Source: Sporomusa sphaeroides DSM 2875
Lineage (GTDB): Bacteria; Bacillota; Negativicutes; Sporomusales; Sporomusaceae
Direction: 5' to 3'
DNA: 59,087 bases
NCBI RefSeq assembly: GCF_001941975.2
Contig: NZ_CP146992.1
Location: forward strand, 1 to 59,087
Shown: positions 32,276 through 40,351 of the stretch, piece after piece
How positions within the stretch are numbered: the first letter of the stretch is position 1
Layout: each line of letters starts with the position of its first letter
Notes under the pieces: generated by a model
Seen by the model: only the letters and a program-made list of their open reading frames with translations
What the model was told of the DNA's origin: nothing
The model's database searches: none
Program-made: the position numbers and the translations under genes

Positions 32276-33511
32276 TTAGATTTCAACAGATGATATTTGA
32301 GCATCAACATCATTTACTGGCAATTCTGTTGACAATGATTGCTCTGTTACGGTAGGAGCTTTTTCCTGCGATTCTTTGTTCTTTTTAATTATTTTTCCGT
32401 TTTTATCCAAGACATAGGGAGTTACAAAAAACATAACCTCACTTTCTGATTTATTTTTGTCCTTGCTTCTAAAAAGAGCACCTAATATCGGCAGATCCTT
32501 TAGAATAGGTATACCAGATAAGGATTTAATATCTTCCGTCTTTATTAAACCGCCAATAACGATTGTTTCGCCGCTATCTACTCGAACAGTAGTTTCAGCT
32601 TTCCTGGTGCCAATTTGTGGAGCTTTAGAACCGCCATTATACTCCACCCATTTTGTAATACTTGATATTTCTGGTTTAAGATCCACTGTAACAAAATGAG
32701 CACCATCATCATCGATATTAATTCTTGGTGTAGCTTTAAAATTTACGCCAACCGGCTTAAACTCAACCGAAGAACTTCTGGAGCCATCGGAAAAAGAATC
32801 AGTTTTAATTACCGGTACTTCTTCACCAATTAGAATTTCAGCTGTTTTACCATTTTCAGTAATAGTAAACGGCTTTGCAATTATTTTCCCACGTGAAATA
32901 ATAGATTCGGCATTCAGAGTTGTTGCGTATGATATATTTTTATTTTCAGATGTATTGCTATAGTTACCCCAAACATGGTTAAAACCTAATTTTTCAGAAT
33001 CAGATTTTGATATTTCAACCATCTGAGTCATAATTAATACCCGCTGTGTAGGTATATCTAATTCACTAATTGTCTTTTGTGCTTTTTTAATTTGCCAAGG
33101 TGTACCGTCTACCGTTACCGTTGAGTATTCAGGGTGTATTGTTATATTGGCTTCAGGCATATATGCTTGCAACGCAGTTTTAACCAAGCTTAAATTCGCA
33201 TAACGAACATTAATTGTTTTGGAAAGAGAATTAATTTTAGCTGGACTTACGATTAGATAACCATCTTCAATTTTCCAGTTAAAGTCATACGACTGAGAAA
33301 TTTTATCCATAATTTCTTCTAATGACGTATCAGGAATAGTCATATTAATCTTTCCTTGGATTTCATCGGGTACAATAGCATAAAGCCCTGCGTTCTTGGC
33401 AAGCGTATGGATTGTCTTGGGAAGATCAGCACCTTTGTATTCGGCAGCATGTACAGGTGCGGTGATGATCATTAAACATATTGCACATACATAAATTAAT
33501 AGTTTTTTCAT
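32276..33511 (-). CDS. pilQ: outer-membrane secretin (PilQ-type)
   Basis: 411 aa with signal peptide (LLIYVCAICLMIITAPVHAA). An STN-like N domain and one secretin N1 domain precede the secretin core: GEEVPVIKTDSF, FKPVGVNFKATPRI, RVDSGETIVIGGLIKTED and GIPILKDLPILGALF. It forms the outer-membrane channel for the pilus, direct evidence for a diderm host. Shorter than chromosomal PilQ. Confidence 0.95.
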   Translation of the reverse strand: MKKLLIYVCAICLMIITAPVHAAEYKGADLPKTIHTLAKNAGLYAIVPDEIQGKINMTIPDTSLEEIMDKISQSYDFNWKIEDGYLIVSPAKINSLSKTINVRYANLSLVKTALQAYMPEANITIHPEYSTVTVDGTPWQIKKAQKTISELDIPTQRVLIMTQMVEISKSDSEKLGFNHVWGNYSNTSENKNISYATTLNAESIISRGKIIAKPFTITENGKTAEILIGEEVPVIKTDSFSDGSRSSSVEFKPVGVNFKATPRINIDDDGAHFVTVDLKPEISSITKWVEYNGGSKAPQIGTRKAETTVRVDSGETIVIGGLIKTEDIKSLSGIPILKDLPILGALFRSKDKNKSESEVMFFVTPYVLDKNGKIIKKNKESQEKAPTVTEQSLSTELPVNDVDAQISSVEI

Positions 33512-33525
33512 GCTTCTACCTCCAT

Positions 33526-34110
33526 CTACTGTATAATAGCCGGTATTTTAGGGCGAATAGGCGATAGTCCAAACTTTTGGGCTGTACTCTGTCCATTAAC
33601 GGATACGAAATTACCATTAAGTGTTACTCCTTGTTTGCTAATGTCAGAAATAAATCCCCATTTCGAATCGCTATTTTCGTCAACAATCAATTGCTCTGAT
33701 CCATTGCTTAAAATAGCTTGTCCCTTACCATTTGCAGCGGGTATTAAACCTACAATCTGGATATTTGCAGTTAATGCTTGTCCCTGATCCGTCATCGAAC
33801 CTTCTGGAAAATTGAATGGAATTTTCGTAGTAATCTTTGGTAGAGAGCCTTGTAATATATCCAGATTTACGCTAGTTGACGCTTCCGGCAAATTTGAAAA
33901 AGGAGAAGGGAATTCATTAACAACAATATCCTCATGATTTACCGGTGCAGCGCGAACCTCTTTTTGAGTAGCTACCTGTTTACTTACTGTATTTACCGGC
34001 TTATTATGTACAGGAGGTTTTTCATTAAATAAACTGGCATAATAATAAACAAGAATCACACTACCAGCTATCACCATACCAATAAGCAGTCGGCGCTCTT
34101 TTGCTTTCAT
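33526..34110 (-). CDS. pilus alignment lipoprotein-like protein (PilP/GspC type)
   Basis: 194 aa. Single N-terminal membrane segment (LIGMVIAGSVILVYYYASLF), a Pro-rich linker, and a C-terminal beta domain with ANIQIVGLIPAANGKGQAIL like PilP/GspC homology regions. It should link the inner-membrane PilMNO complex to the secretin. No lipobox. AGGAGG ribosome site. Confidence 0.75.
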   Translation of the reverse strand: MKAKERRLLIGMVIAGSVILVYYYASLFNEKPPVHNKPVNTVSKQVATQKEVRAAPVNHEDIVVNEFPSPFSNLPEASTSVNLDILQGSLPKITTKIPFNFPEGSMTDQGQALTANIQIVGLIPAANGKGQAILSNGSEQLIVDENSDSKWGFISDISKQGVTLNGNFVSVNGQSTAQKFGLSPIRPKIPAIIQ

Positions 34111-34125
34111 AGCGGATATACCCTC

Positions 34126-34686
34126 CTATTCTGTAAAAACTTTATACTTTAAGGTTGTTACGACTGATGTACTTCTTGAAATTGTATCCATTTTGAATGC
34201 AGTAACATTTAAAAAGACATCACCATTCTGAAGATAACGTATAAATCGCATCGAGTCGGCCCATGAACCAGTAAACTTAATTTCATATTCAGCGCCAGGA
34301 GCTGGACCAGCTTCGCCAGCCGAAGCTTTCGATTTCGTATTATTATTAACAGTATGTATGGTATCTAAGTTCAAATTTTCGGATCGCATTTTTTCAATTA
34401 ACTTACTTTGAATTTGATCCAGTTCAGTTTTATCCACTGGTATTCGATTTTGAGCTAATTTTTTCATATATACCTGATTGTTTGTTTCAGCAGCAAGCAA
34501 GTATTGGTTAATTTGCTGTATTTCTTTCTCAACTCTATCTACAGCAATCTTAGCAGTATAGACCTCCACATAACCGAATACAGTTAATGGAAAAATAAGC
34601 GCAAACATTATTAAAAGCTTTTTGATTAAAGCAAGTCTTTTTGACTTATCCTTTTTTGATTGCTCCAATTGAGTTTTTAAGTCCAC
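34126..34686 (-). CDS. PilO-like pilus assembly protein
   Basis: 186 aa from GTG with AAGGAGG. One membrane segment (LLIMFALIFPLTVFGYVEVY), a coiled coil (VDRVEKEIQQINQYLLAAET) and a ferredoxin-like C-terminal domain, the PilO plan. Partner of the PilN-like protein upstream. Confidence 0.8.
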   Translation of the reverse strand: MDLKTQLEQSKKDKSKRLALIKKLLIMFALIFPLTVFGYVEVYTAKIAVDRVEKEIQQINQYLLAAETNNQVYMKKLAQNRIPVDKTELDQIQSKLIEKMRSENLNLDTIHTVNNNTKSKASAGEAGPAPGAEYEIKFTGSWADSMRFIRYLQNGDVFLNVTAFKMDTISRSTSVVTTLKYKVFTE

Positions 34687-34697
34687 GATATACCTCC

Positions 34698-35225
34698 TTA
34701 CTGCACATTAGCCCTGATTGATGCTTCCTTAATATTGAAAGAACTATTATTTTTAACAGATGTAACCTTTTCAACCTGCCCCTGCTGGAAAGAACCATGT
34801 AAATTAATTTTGTTCGTAAATTCATAAAAAATTTTAGGATTTTTACTAAAGCATTCAATATTGACTTTATTATCATTAATGATCAACGAAGTGAATTTTA
34901 TATCTTCCGGCTTTACAATCAGAAGCTGATCAATTGTATCCGTAATATCTTTTTTCTCTTTTTCAGCTTTGGCGATTTTCTGTACTTTAATATGAATTTC
35001 CGCTTGTTTAGTTATCGCTTCCTGATACTGAGTCTTAAGAGCAACCGGGGTTTCTTTTGGATACATGGCATAATAGCTGTAAAAACCAATTTCAATTGCT
35101 AGGAAAATTACTAACATAGCAGTAATAGCTAAGAGTATATAAAAAATTTTGTCCCGGTTCCTTTCATACTCGATTTGTTTTATTGCATCACTTCCTAACA
35201 GATTTACTGCTGCGTAACGCTTCAC
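34698..35225 (-). CDS. PilN-like pilus assembly protein
   Basis: 175 aa. GTG start at 35225 with AAAGGAGGA. Begins KRYAAVNLLGSDAIKQIEYE, the cytoplasmic tail (NLLP-like) that PilN uses to bind PilM, then a membrane helix (IFYILLAITAMLVIFLAIEI) and a helical/ferredoxin periplasmic part. Overlaps the PilM-like gene. Confidence 0.8.
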   Translation of the reverse strand: MKRYAAVNLLGSDAIKQIEYERNRDKIFYILLAITAMLVIFLAIEIGFYSYYAMYPKETPVALKTQYQEAITKQAEIHIKVQKIAKAEKEKKDITDTIDQLLIVKPEDIKFTSLIINDNKVNIECFSKNPKIFYEFTNKINLHGSFQQGQVEKVTSVKNNSSFNIKEASIRANVQ

Positions 35226-36111
35226 GTTTACTCCTCCTTTCGTAAATTGTTGAAAGCAATAGCCCGATAGGAGCAGCATTAGCCGTTAAATCCGCCGGAC
35301 CATAACTTTGAGATATAACATAGTCAGACATTGGCATTATTTTAAAACGGTCCACCAACTCAGATTCGTCTATAGTTTGCATAAACGTTTTGTGAAAACC
35401 TTGCAATTGTAAGATATTACATGCATTGTAGTTCACTTGCCCAAAGGTGTCCGCAGCAATTTGATCAAATTGTTCTACAGCCTCACTAAGACCCTTCTGT
35501 TGATTTTCTTCATCTAAATATCTTTTGATAATCGTAAAAATTCCAATTTTAGGGTGAGAACCTGATAATGTAAAAGTAGTCTGAGCCACATTGTTTTCAA
35601 TATAGCAATAAGTATCGTTGAAACCTTCGAAACGAAAGGCAGAAATAGCTTCATTTTCAATTGACAATATTTTTAAATCGGCACCGGCTGCAGCGTTACT
35701 TAGTAATTCAATATATTTCTTTTTGACGGCAACACCTGTAAGCCATACATTTTTATGCGTTTTTACTATTTTGCCTTTATCAATTATAAAAGCTTTCGAG
35801 TCCTTTAAACCCAGGCTATTCATTACCATTCTGTCAATTTCTTGTTTTAAATAATTATTGTTAGGTACATTTTCAAAATACTTGCAATTCATGATAGTAA
35901 GGTCCGTCGGAATTGTAATATGTATATAATTTTCCTTAACTTGACTTGCTATTTTCTCAAACAAATTCTGAATTGGCGTAATTTTATCTGAAAGTAAATA
36001 TTGTACAACAGGTTCAAAATTTACAATTTTTTTAACCTCAAGTCGGCCTTTACTCTCTTTGCCAATCACAACTTGCGTACAATCATGTTTTAGCGTTATC
36101 GCAATGTCCAT
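35188..36111 (-). CDS. PilM-like actin-fold pilus protein
   Basis: 307 aa, cytoplasmic. Weak similarity to PilM: an N-terminal strand pair (DIAITLKHDCTQVVIGKESK), LKDSKAFIIDKGKIV and LKILSIENEAISAFRFEGF. Identified mainly by position before PilN/PilO; the ATP-binding motifs are degenerate. Confidence 0.7.
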   Translation of the reverse strand: MDIAITLKHDCTQVVIGKESKGRLEVKKIVNFEPVVQYLLSDKITPIQNLFEKIASQVKENYIHITIPTDLTIMNCKYFENVPNNNYLKQEIDRMVMNSLGLKDSKAFIIDKGKIVKTHKNVWLTGVAVKKKYIELLSNAAAGADLKILSIENEAISAFRFEGFNDTYCYIENNVAQTTFTLSGSHPKIGIFTIIKRYLDEENQQKGLSEAVEQFDQIAADTFGQVNYNACNILQLQGFHKTFMQTIDESELVDRFKIMPMSDYVISQSYGPADLTANAAPIGLLLSTIYERRSKREALRSSKSVRK

Positions 36112-36540
36112 TCAATCACCCCTAAAAATAATCATAGGATCTACATATTGACCGTTTTCCCAAAGCTCAAGGTGCAGATGTGGGCCGGTGGAATATCCTG
36201 TACTACCTACAGCCGCTATCACTTGTCCTTCTTCAACATATTGACCTGCAGAAACGTATAGCTCACTACAATGAGCGTATAATGTATAACGGTTGTTTCC
36301 ATGATCAATTAAGACTATATTTCCATATCCTCCATATTCACCATAAAACACGATCTGACCAGACCACATTGCCGGAATAGGAGCACCATAATCGGCAGCT
36401 AAATCAATTCCACTGTGAAAACTTTTTTTGCCATTAATCGGATGCTCACGCCAGCCAAATTCCGATGTAAGAGTAAAGGCATTACATACCGTAACGAATC
36501 CAAATATGAACAGGATACAAAAGACAATTATTCGCTTCAT
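36112..36540 (-). CDS. M23 family peptidoglycan endopeptidase
   Basis: 142 aa with signal peptide (IIVFCILFIFGFVTVCNA). Zinc ligands are visible: HSGIDLAADYG (HxxxD) and PHLHLELW (HxH). It cleaves peptide cross-links, making room for the pilus through the wall. First gene of the pilus operon; only the M23 domain, no LysM. Confidence 0.9.
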   Translation of the reverse strand: MKRIIVFCILFIFGFVTVCNAFTLTSEFGWREHPINGKKSFHSGIDLAADYGAPIPAMWSGQIVFYGEYGGYGNIVLIDHGNNRYTLYAHCSELYVSAGQYVEEGQVIAAVGSTGYSTGPHLHLELWENGQYVDPMIIFRGD

Positions 36541-36574
36541 ATGTTTTACACTTTCCGCTTCCGCTAATAGCTGT

Positions 36575-36727
36575 TTGATGGGGCGCCGGGGAAAATCATC
36601 AAATCATTACAAAACAATTTGAAGCCCCATGATCAGATATTCTTTAAAATTTTTAATGCGAGGAAAAAAACTCAAACTACTTGTTGACAATTACAAAGAG
36701 AAAAATTATTTCCCTTTGTCTAAAATA
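36575..36727. repeat. paired stem-loop element, copy 1
   Basis: TTGATGGGGCG...AAGCCCCATGAT stem-loop, then about 70 bases, then ACAAAG...CTTTGT around AAATTATTTCCC. Same order of motifs at 50605-50764 with different intervening sequence. Lies between the pilus and secretion operons, non-coding on both strands. Confidence 0.6.
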
Positions 36728-36890
36728 ATGCGAGTGCATTACATTTAAAAAGGTAAGATACTTCTACGGAAGATATGCTACCTTTGCAGATATCCGGACT
36801 TATCTTTAAAGGTTAGCCAATTTTGATAAAGGTTGATATATATATCTTTGGCCGACACAGCTGCCGCGGTTATTTTATGATAAATATGAT

Positions 36891-38306
36891 TTAAGCAGCG
36901 TTATTATTTTCAACATACTTAGCTTTTCGTTTTATTTTTACAACGTCTCTGCCAACACGCAATTCCGCTTGATTAAATAATCTATCTACCATATAATAGC
37001 CATTTCTGACTCTGTAGTTTACAATAGCAACCTTACCACGCGAATCTTTAACCACAAGAATGGGCGCTTCACTTGTTGCCATCGAAGCAGGCATTTTTAT
37101 AAAAGTCTGAGCACCATCATCAAAGACGGTAGTAGGATTCCAATCATATTTTCGGCCGCTGATTTTATAATCGAAATTGAGTTTTTCCGGTGCCATTACT
37201 TTTGTCGGGATACTATTTGCAGCCAATTGTTGTTGCCTTTGTTCGGCCCGAAAGAATGTTGCTTGTTGTTCTGCTGGATATGTCCAAGTTACAATGGGAT
37301 TATGCCAGCTGGTAGCGACTACATGTAATTGATAGCTGTGCTTATCAGTAAGGATAATAATGTTAGTTTCCGCACCTGGTTGATTAGGCTTGATATAGAC
37401 ATGCCAAGTTTTATTAATTCCACTTCCAGACTGCGCATAGGACACTTGCCATCTTAGAGTATCTCCACCAGATATGTGCTGGATTTCTTCTCCCGGCTGC
37501 AGCTGAATATCTGTTAAAAAGTCAATTCTGGTGTAAATTTTATATAGAGCTGCCGGCGAATAGAGAAAGGTTACATCGGCTTCACGACTTATTGCTTCTT
37601 TTGCATCTTGCGTATTATCGGCAATATATTGATGAATTGTTTTTTTTGCATAATCCGGATCATCCAAAGAAATAACTTTGGATCTCGGACGCAAATCTTC
37701 AATAGCCTCAAGAAAAGCTTGCTGCTGCTCTTGCTGTCGGAGAATTTCTAACTGTTTTTGCTCCGTATCTTGCTTTTTAAAGTTATCAATTAAGGTTAAA
37801 AAATGCTCTTGTTGTTGTTTTTGCTGTTCTACATTCTGCTTTTTTAAATCCTCGATAATAGTAAGCCATTTCTGATTTTCTTCATCTTTTTGCTTTTTCT
37901 GTAAGGCACTCATTTCAGCAATAATTTGCTGACGCAATTTTTCCTTTAAAGCCTCTTCGTCTGCTTTCTTTTTTGCAAGTATTTCCTGCTCTTTTTGTTT
38001 AGCCTCTATTGAAGCTAAAAGAGCATCATCCTGCTGCCGCCTTTGTCTAATTTGCTCTTTGATTGCATCTAATTCGGAAGGTTGAGACAGATTTACAATT
38101 TTAACAGGATTATTTGTCTGGACTGCAGTATCGCTAACGGGCTGAGTGTGAGTGTCTTCTATAACTTGCATAGACTTCCACATAAGCATAGGCTGAATAT
38201 CATTTTCTGCTTCTGCATGTACCTTGGCAGGAGTAAATAATACAGTAATAAAAAAGACTAAAGTCAATAATATAAACCTCTTTTTAGCATAAGAAACCCA
38301 GTACAT
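36891..38306 (-). CDS. virB9: VirB9/TrbG type IV secretion outer-membrane core protein
   Basis: 471 aa with signal peptide (ILLTLVFFITVLFTPAKVHA). An unusual N-terminal Gln/Lys/Glu-rich coiled coil spans about residues 75-200. The C-terminal CagX/VirB9 domain follows: VTFLYSPAALYKIYTRIDFL, DIQLQPGEEIQHISGGDTLR and TNIIILTDKHSYQLHVVAT. It should line the outer-membrane pore with VirB10. The coiled coil makes it about 200 residues longer than usual and may span a thick periplasm. Last gene of the operon. Confidence 0.9.
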   Translation of the reverse strand: MYWVSYAKKRFILLTLVFFITVLFTPAKVHAEAENDIQPMLMWKSMQVIEDTHTQPVSDTAVQTNNPVKIVNLSQPSELDAIKEQIRQRRQQDDALLASIEAKQKEQEILAKKKADEEALKEKLRQQIIAEMSALQKKQKDEENQKWLTIIEDLKKQNVEQQKQQQEHFLTLIDNFKKQDTEQKQLEILRQQEQQQAFLEAIEDLRPRSKVISLDDPDYAKKTIHQYIADNTQDAKEAISREADVTFLYSPAALYKIYTRIDFLTDIQLQPGEEIQHISGGDTLRWQVSYAQSGSGINKTWHVYIKPNQPGAETNIIILTDKHSYQLHVVATSWHNPIVTWTYPAEQQATFFRAEQRQQQLAANSIPTKVMAPEKLNFDYKISGRKYDWNPTTVFDDGAQTFIKMPASMATSEAPILVVKDSRGKVAIVNYRVRNGYYMVDRLFNQAELRVGRDVVKIKRKAKYVENNNAA

Positions 38307-38318
38307 AGTAAGTCCTCC

Positions 38319-39302
38319 TTATTTGGGTTTAATCATATTTCTGATGGTTTGCCCCGAGATTTTAGCACCAGACATACCTTTAGAAGCCATTCCTCTAACT
38401 GCTCCATATCCTCTATGTCCCAGATAAGCAGCTCCCATTGCTGTTCCTGTAGCTGTAGAAGCACTTAAGCTTGGTCGCCCATTCATCATACTGCCTAGAA
38501 AGTTTGGTCCGACCCAACTTAATAATGCAACCCCTCCAGCTCCAGACAATAAGCGCAGGCAATCTAATTGTGTCGGTGGACTACCTGGTATTGACCAACC
38601 TTCTATCAGCGGGATAGAGACTGACATAATAGCAGCTAAAAGCATAATTTTAGAACCAATACCAATAACTGAGCCTATAGCACCTTCGGCCATAAAAGCA
38701 GTTTTACTAAATACGCCAAAAGGTAGATAAATAGGTATTAACATCATGACTAAATGACATTCAAGCAAAGCTAGGAATACTTGAAACGCTATTATATAAA
38801 AAGCCAAGCATATTAAGAGGGAAACTGACCAGTAAAAAAGATTTGGAAATAACTTAGCAACAGTCAATTCACCGGTAGTTGCTGCCCAAATCAAATTTAT
38901 CAAGCTTGATCCGTCACCTGCAGTTTGGGCATCCACAAAAGCATAAACTTTATCCATAAGATGGAAACCAATTTCGCATATATAACTTGGATTAAAAATG
39001 TCTGAGCTACCACCGCCACCAGCAGAGCCAGCCTGTGTGCCAACATAGATAAACCCTTCAATGATCTCACCTTTAAGCCAAATATAATTTTTCAAGAAAA
39101 ATAAATATGTACCATATTTTAAACATTCCCGAATTAGGAGTGAAATGTGATCTTCATCTTTCAAGTTCAATCCGTGACTAATTATCAAATCAATAATGAG
39201 TAAAAATCCTAGCAGACCAGTTCCCATCGTAACTACAACTGCCGTTCCTGCGTCAAAGCTATTAACAAAAGACTTTAAAAGACTCGTAAGTAAACCTTCC
39301 AA
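38319..39302 (-). CDS. virB6: VirB6/TrbL inner-membrane channel protein
   Basis: 327 aa from TTG with GAGGTGAT. Five to six membrane segments (VVVTMGTGLLGFLLIIDLII; LFYWSVSLLICLAFYIIAFQ; CHLVMMLIPIYLPFGVF). A Gly/Ala-rich tail (SLSASTATGTAMGAAYLG) resembles TrbL. Confidence 0.9.
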   Translation of the reverse strand: MEGLLTSLLKSFVNSFDAGTAVVVTMGTGLLGFLLIIDLIISHGLNLKDEDHISLLIRECLKYGTYLFFLKNYIWLKGEIIEGFIYVGTQAGSAGGGGSSDIFNPSYICEIGFHLMDKVYAFVDAQTAGDGSSLINLIWAATTGELTVAKLFPNLFYWSVSLLICLAFYIIAFQVFLALLECHLVMMLIPIYLPFGVFSKTAFMAEGAIGSVIGIGSKIMLLAAIMSVSIPLIEGWSIPGSPPTQLDCLRLLSGAGGVALLSWVGPNFLGSMMNGRPSLSASTATGTAMGAAYLGHRGYGAVRGMASKGMSGAKISGQTIRNMIKPK

Positions 39303-39317
39303 ATTATCACCTCATTT

Positions 39318-39623
39318 TCAGAAGCACATACTAAATATTGATAATAAAAAAATATAAGCAGACACTTCAACATATCGATCATATTTTTTATCGCGCATTT
39401 TACAAAACAACAAGGCAGCTAATGGTAAAAAAACAAATAGTATAGAGGTAATAATTAAATTGTTTTCAAGAGAAATAAACGATGTTATGAAAACAACCAA
39501 AATAATTGTCATAATACCTGAAAGATAAGGTTTAAATTTAATCTTTTCACCGTTCTTTCTTTTAAAAAGAACGGTGAAATAGACAATTGCAAGTATGGTA
39601 AGATAAACATGTGGCCAGGACAC
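39318..39623 (-). CDS. small membrane protein in the secretion operon
   Basis: 101 aa from GTG sharing one base with the upstream stop. Four hydrophobic segments. Not recognised; could be a channel accessory or entry-exclusion-type protein. Confidence 0.7.
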   Translation of the reverse strand: MSWPHVYLTILAIVYFTVLFKRKNGEKIKFKPYLSGIMTIILVVFITSFISLENNLIITSILFVFLPLAALLFCKMRDKKYDRYVEVSAYIFLLSIFSMCF

Positions 39624-40351
39624 TATTCAATGTCCTCCTCATAAGAAGCGGAGGAATTATTGGAACCATATTTGTAACCCTGGCCTTTGACAGCCTCCGG
39701 ATTAGGTTTGCCATGAGAATTTAAGGCAAAAGACATAACTCTTTGGTCATCTTGATTTTTTTGTTTAAGATAAAGCAACTGGGCTTGGTTACTGGTAGAC
39801 AGCATCTGTTGAAGTCTAGCCATTTGTTGCGCCTGTAACAGCAAAATCATATTCGCGGCCTGCTGAACCTGCAGCGAGCCTTGCGCACTTTGCGTAGCGC
39901 TAAGAAGCTGATTCATTGTATCTTGATCATTGCTTATCTCTGAAACAAAGCCTTGTGCCATCAAAGCCCGTTTCTGAGCTTCATTTGTTGCATCTAAAAC
40001 CTTTTGAATATCATCGATATAATCTTGCCCGGTAACTCCGGACCACTCTTTATAATCTGTAAAAATGCTATCCCATTGAGATTGCATTTCCATATAATCA
40101 TTCAATAGACCAGCAATCCCCTGCTGAGTCTGTTGAATATCTAATAATTGCTGCTCTAAAGCAGTTTTATTAGATGGATCAAGAGTCATAAGTTGCCTTC
40201 GGTTATACTCTAATTGCTGCTCCCATTTATTTAATTCGGTATCAAGTCTTGAAACAACAGTATTATCGATAACTGCCATAGCAGCTTCCGATACAGGGCA
40301 ATTGATTAATGATAGAACCAGAGCACCAATAACGAACTTTTTCTTAAGCAT
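39623..40351 (-). CDS. VirB5/TrbJ-like secretion protein
   Basis: 242 aa with signal peptide (FVIGALVLSLINCPVSEAAM). Long helical coiled-coil body (NKWEQQLEYNRRQLMTLDPS; ATQSAQGSLQVQQAANMILL), typical of TrbJ, a minor pilus component. AAGGAAGG site. Confidence 0.85.
   Translation of the reverse strand: MLKKKFVIGALVLSLINCPVSEAAMAVIDNTVVSRLDTELNKWEQQLEYNRRQLMTLDPSNKTALEQQLLDIQQTQQGIAGLLNDYMEMQSQWDSIFTDYKEWSGVTGQDYIDDIQKVLDATNEAQKRALMAQGFVSEISNDQDTMNQLLSATQSAQGSLQVQQAANMILLLQAQQMARLQQMLSTSNQAQLLYLKQKNQDDQRVMSFALNSHGKPNPEAVKGQGYKYGSNNSSASYEEDIE

Noticed and set aside
36660-36720. TTGACA near 36683 as a plus-strand promoter
   Set aside because: No -10 at 16-18 bp and no plus-strand gene downstream; it falls in the paired stem-loop element.
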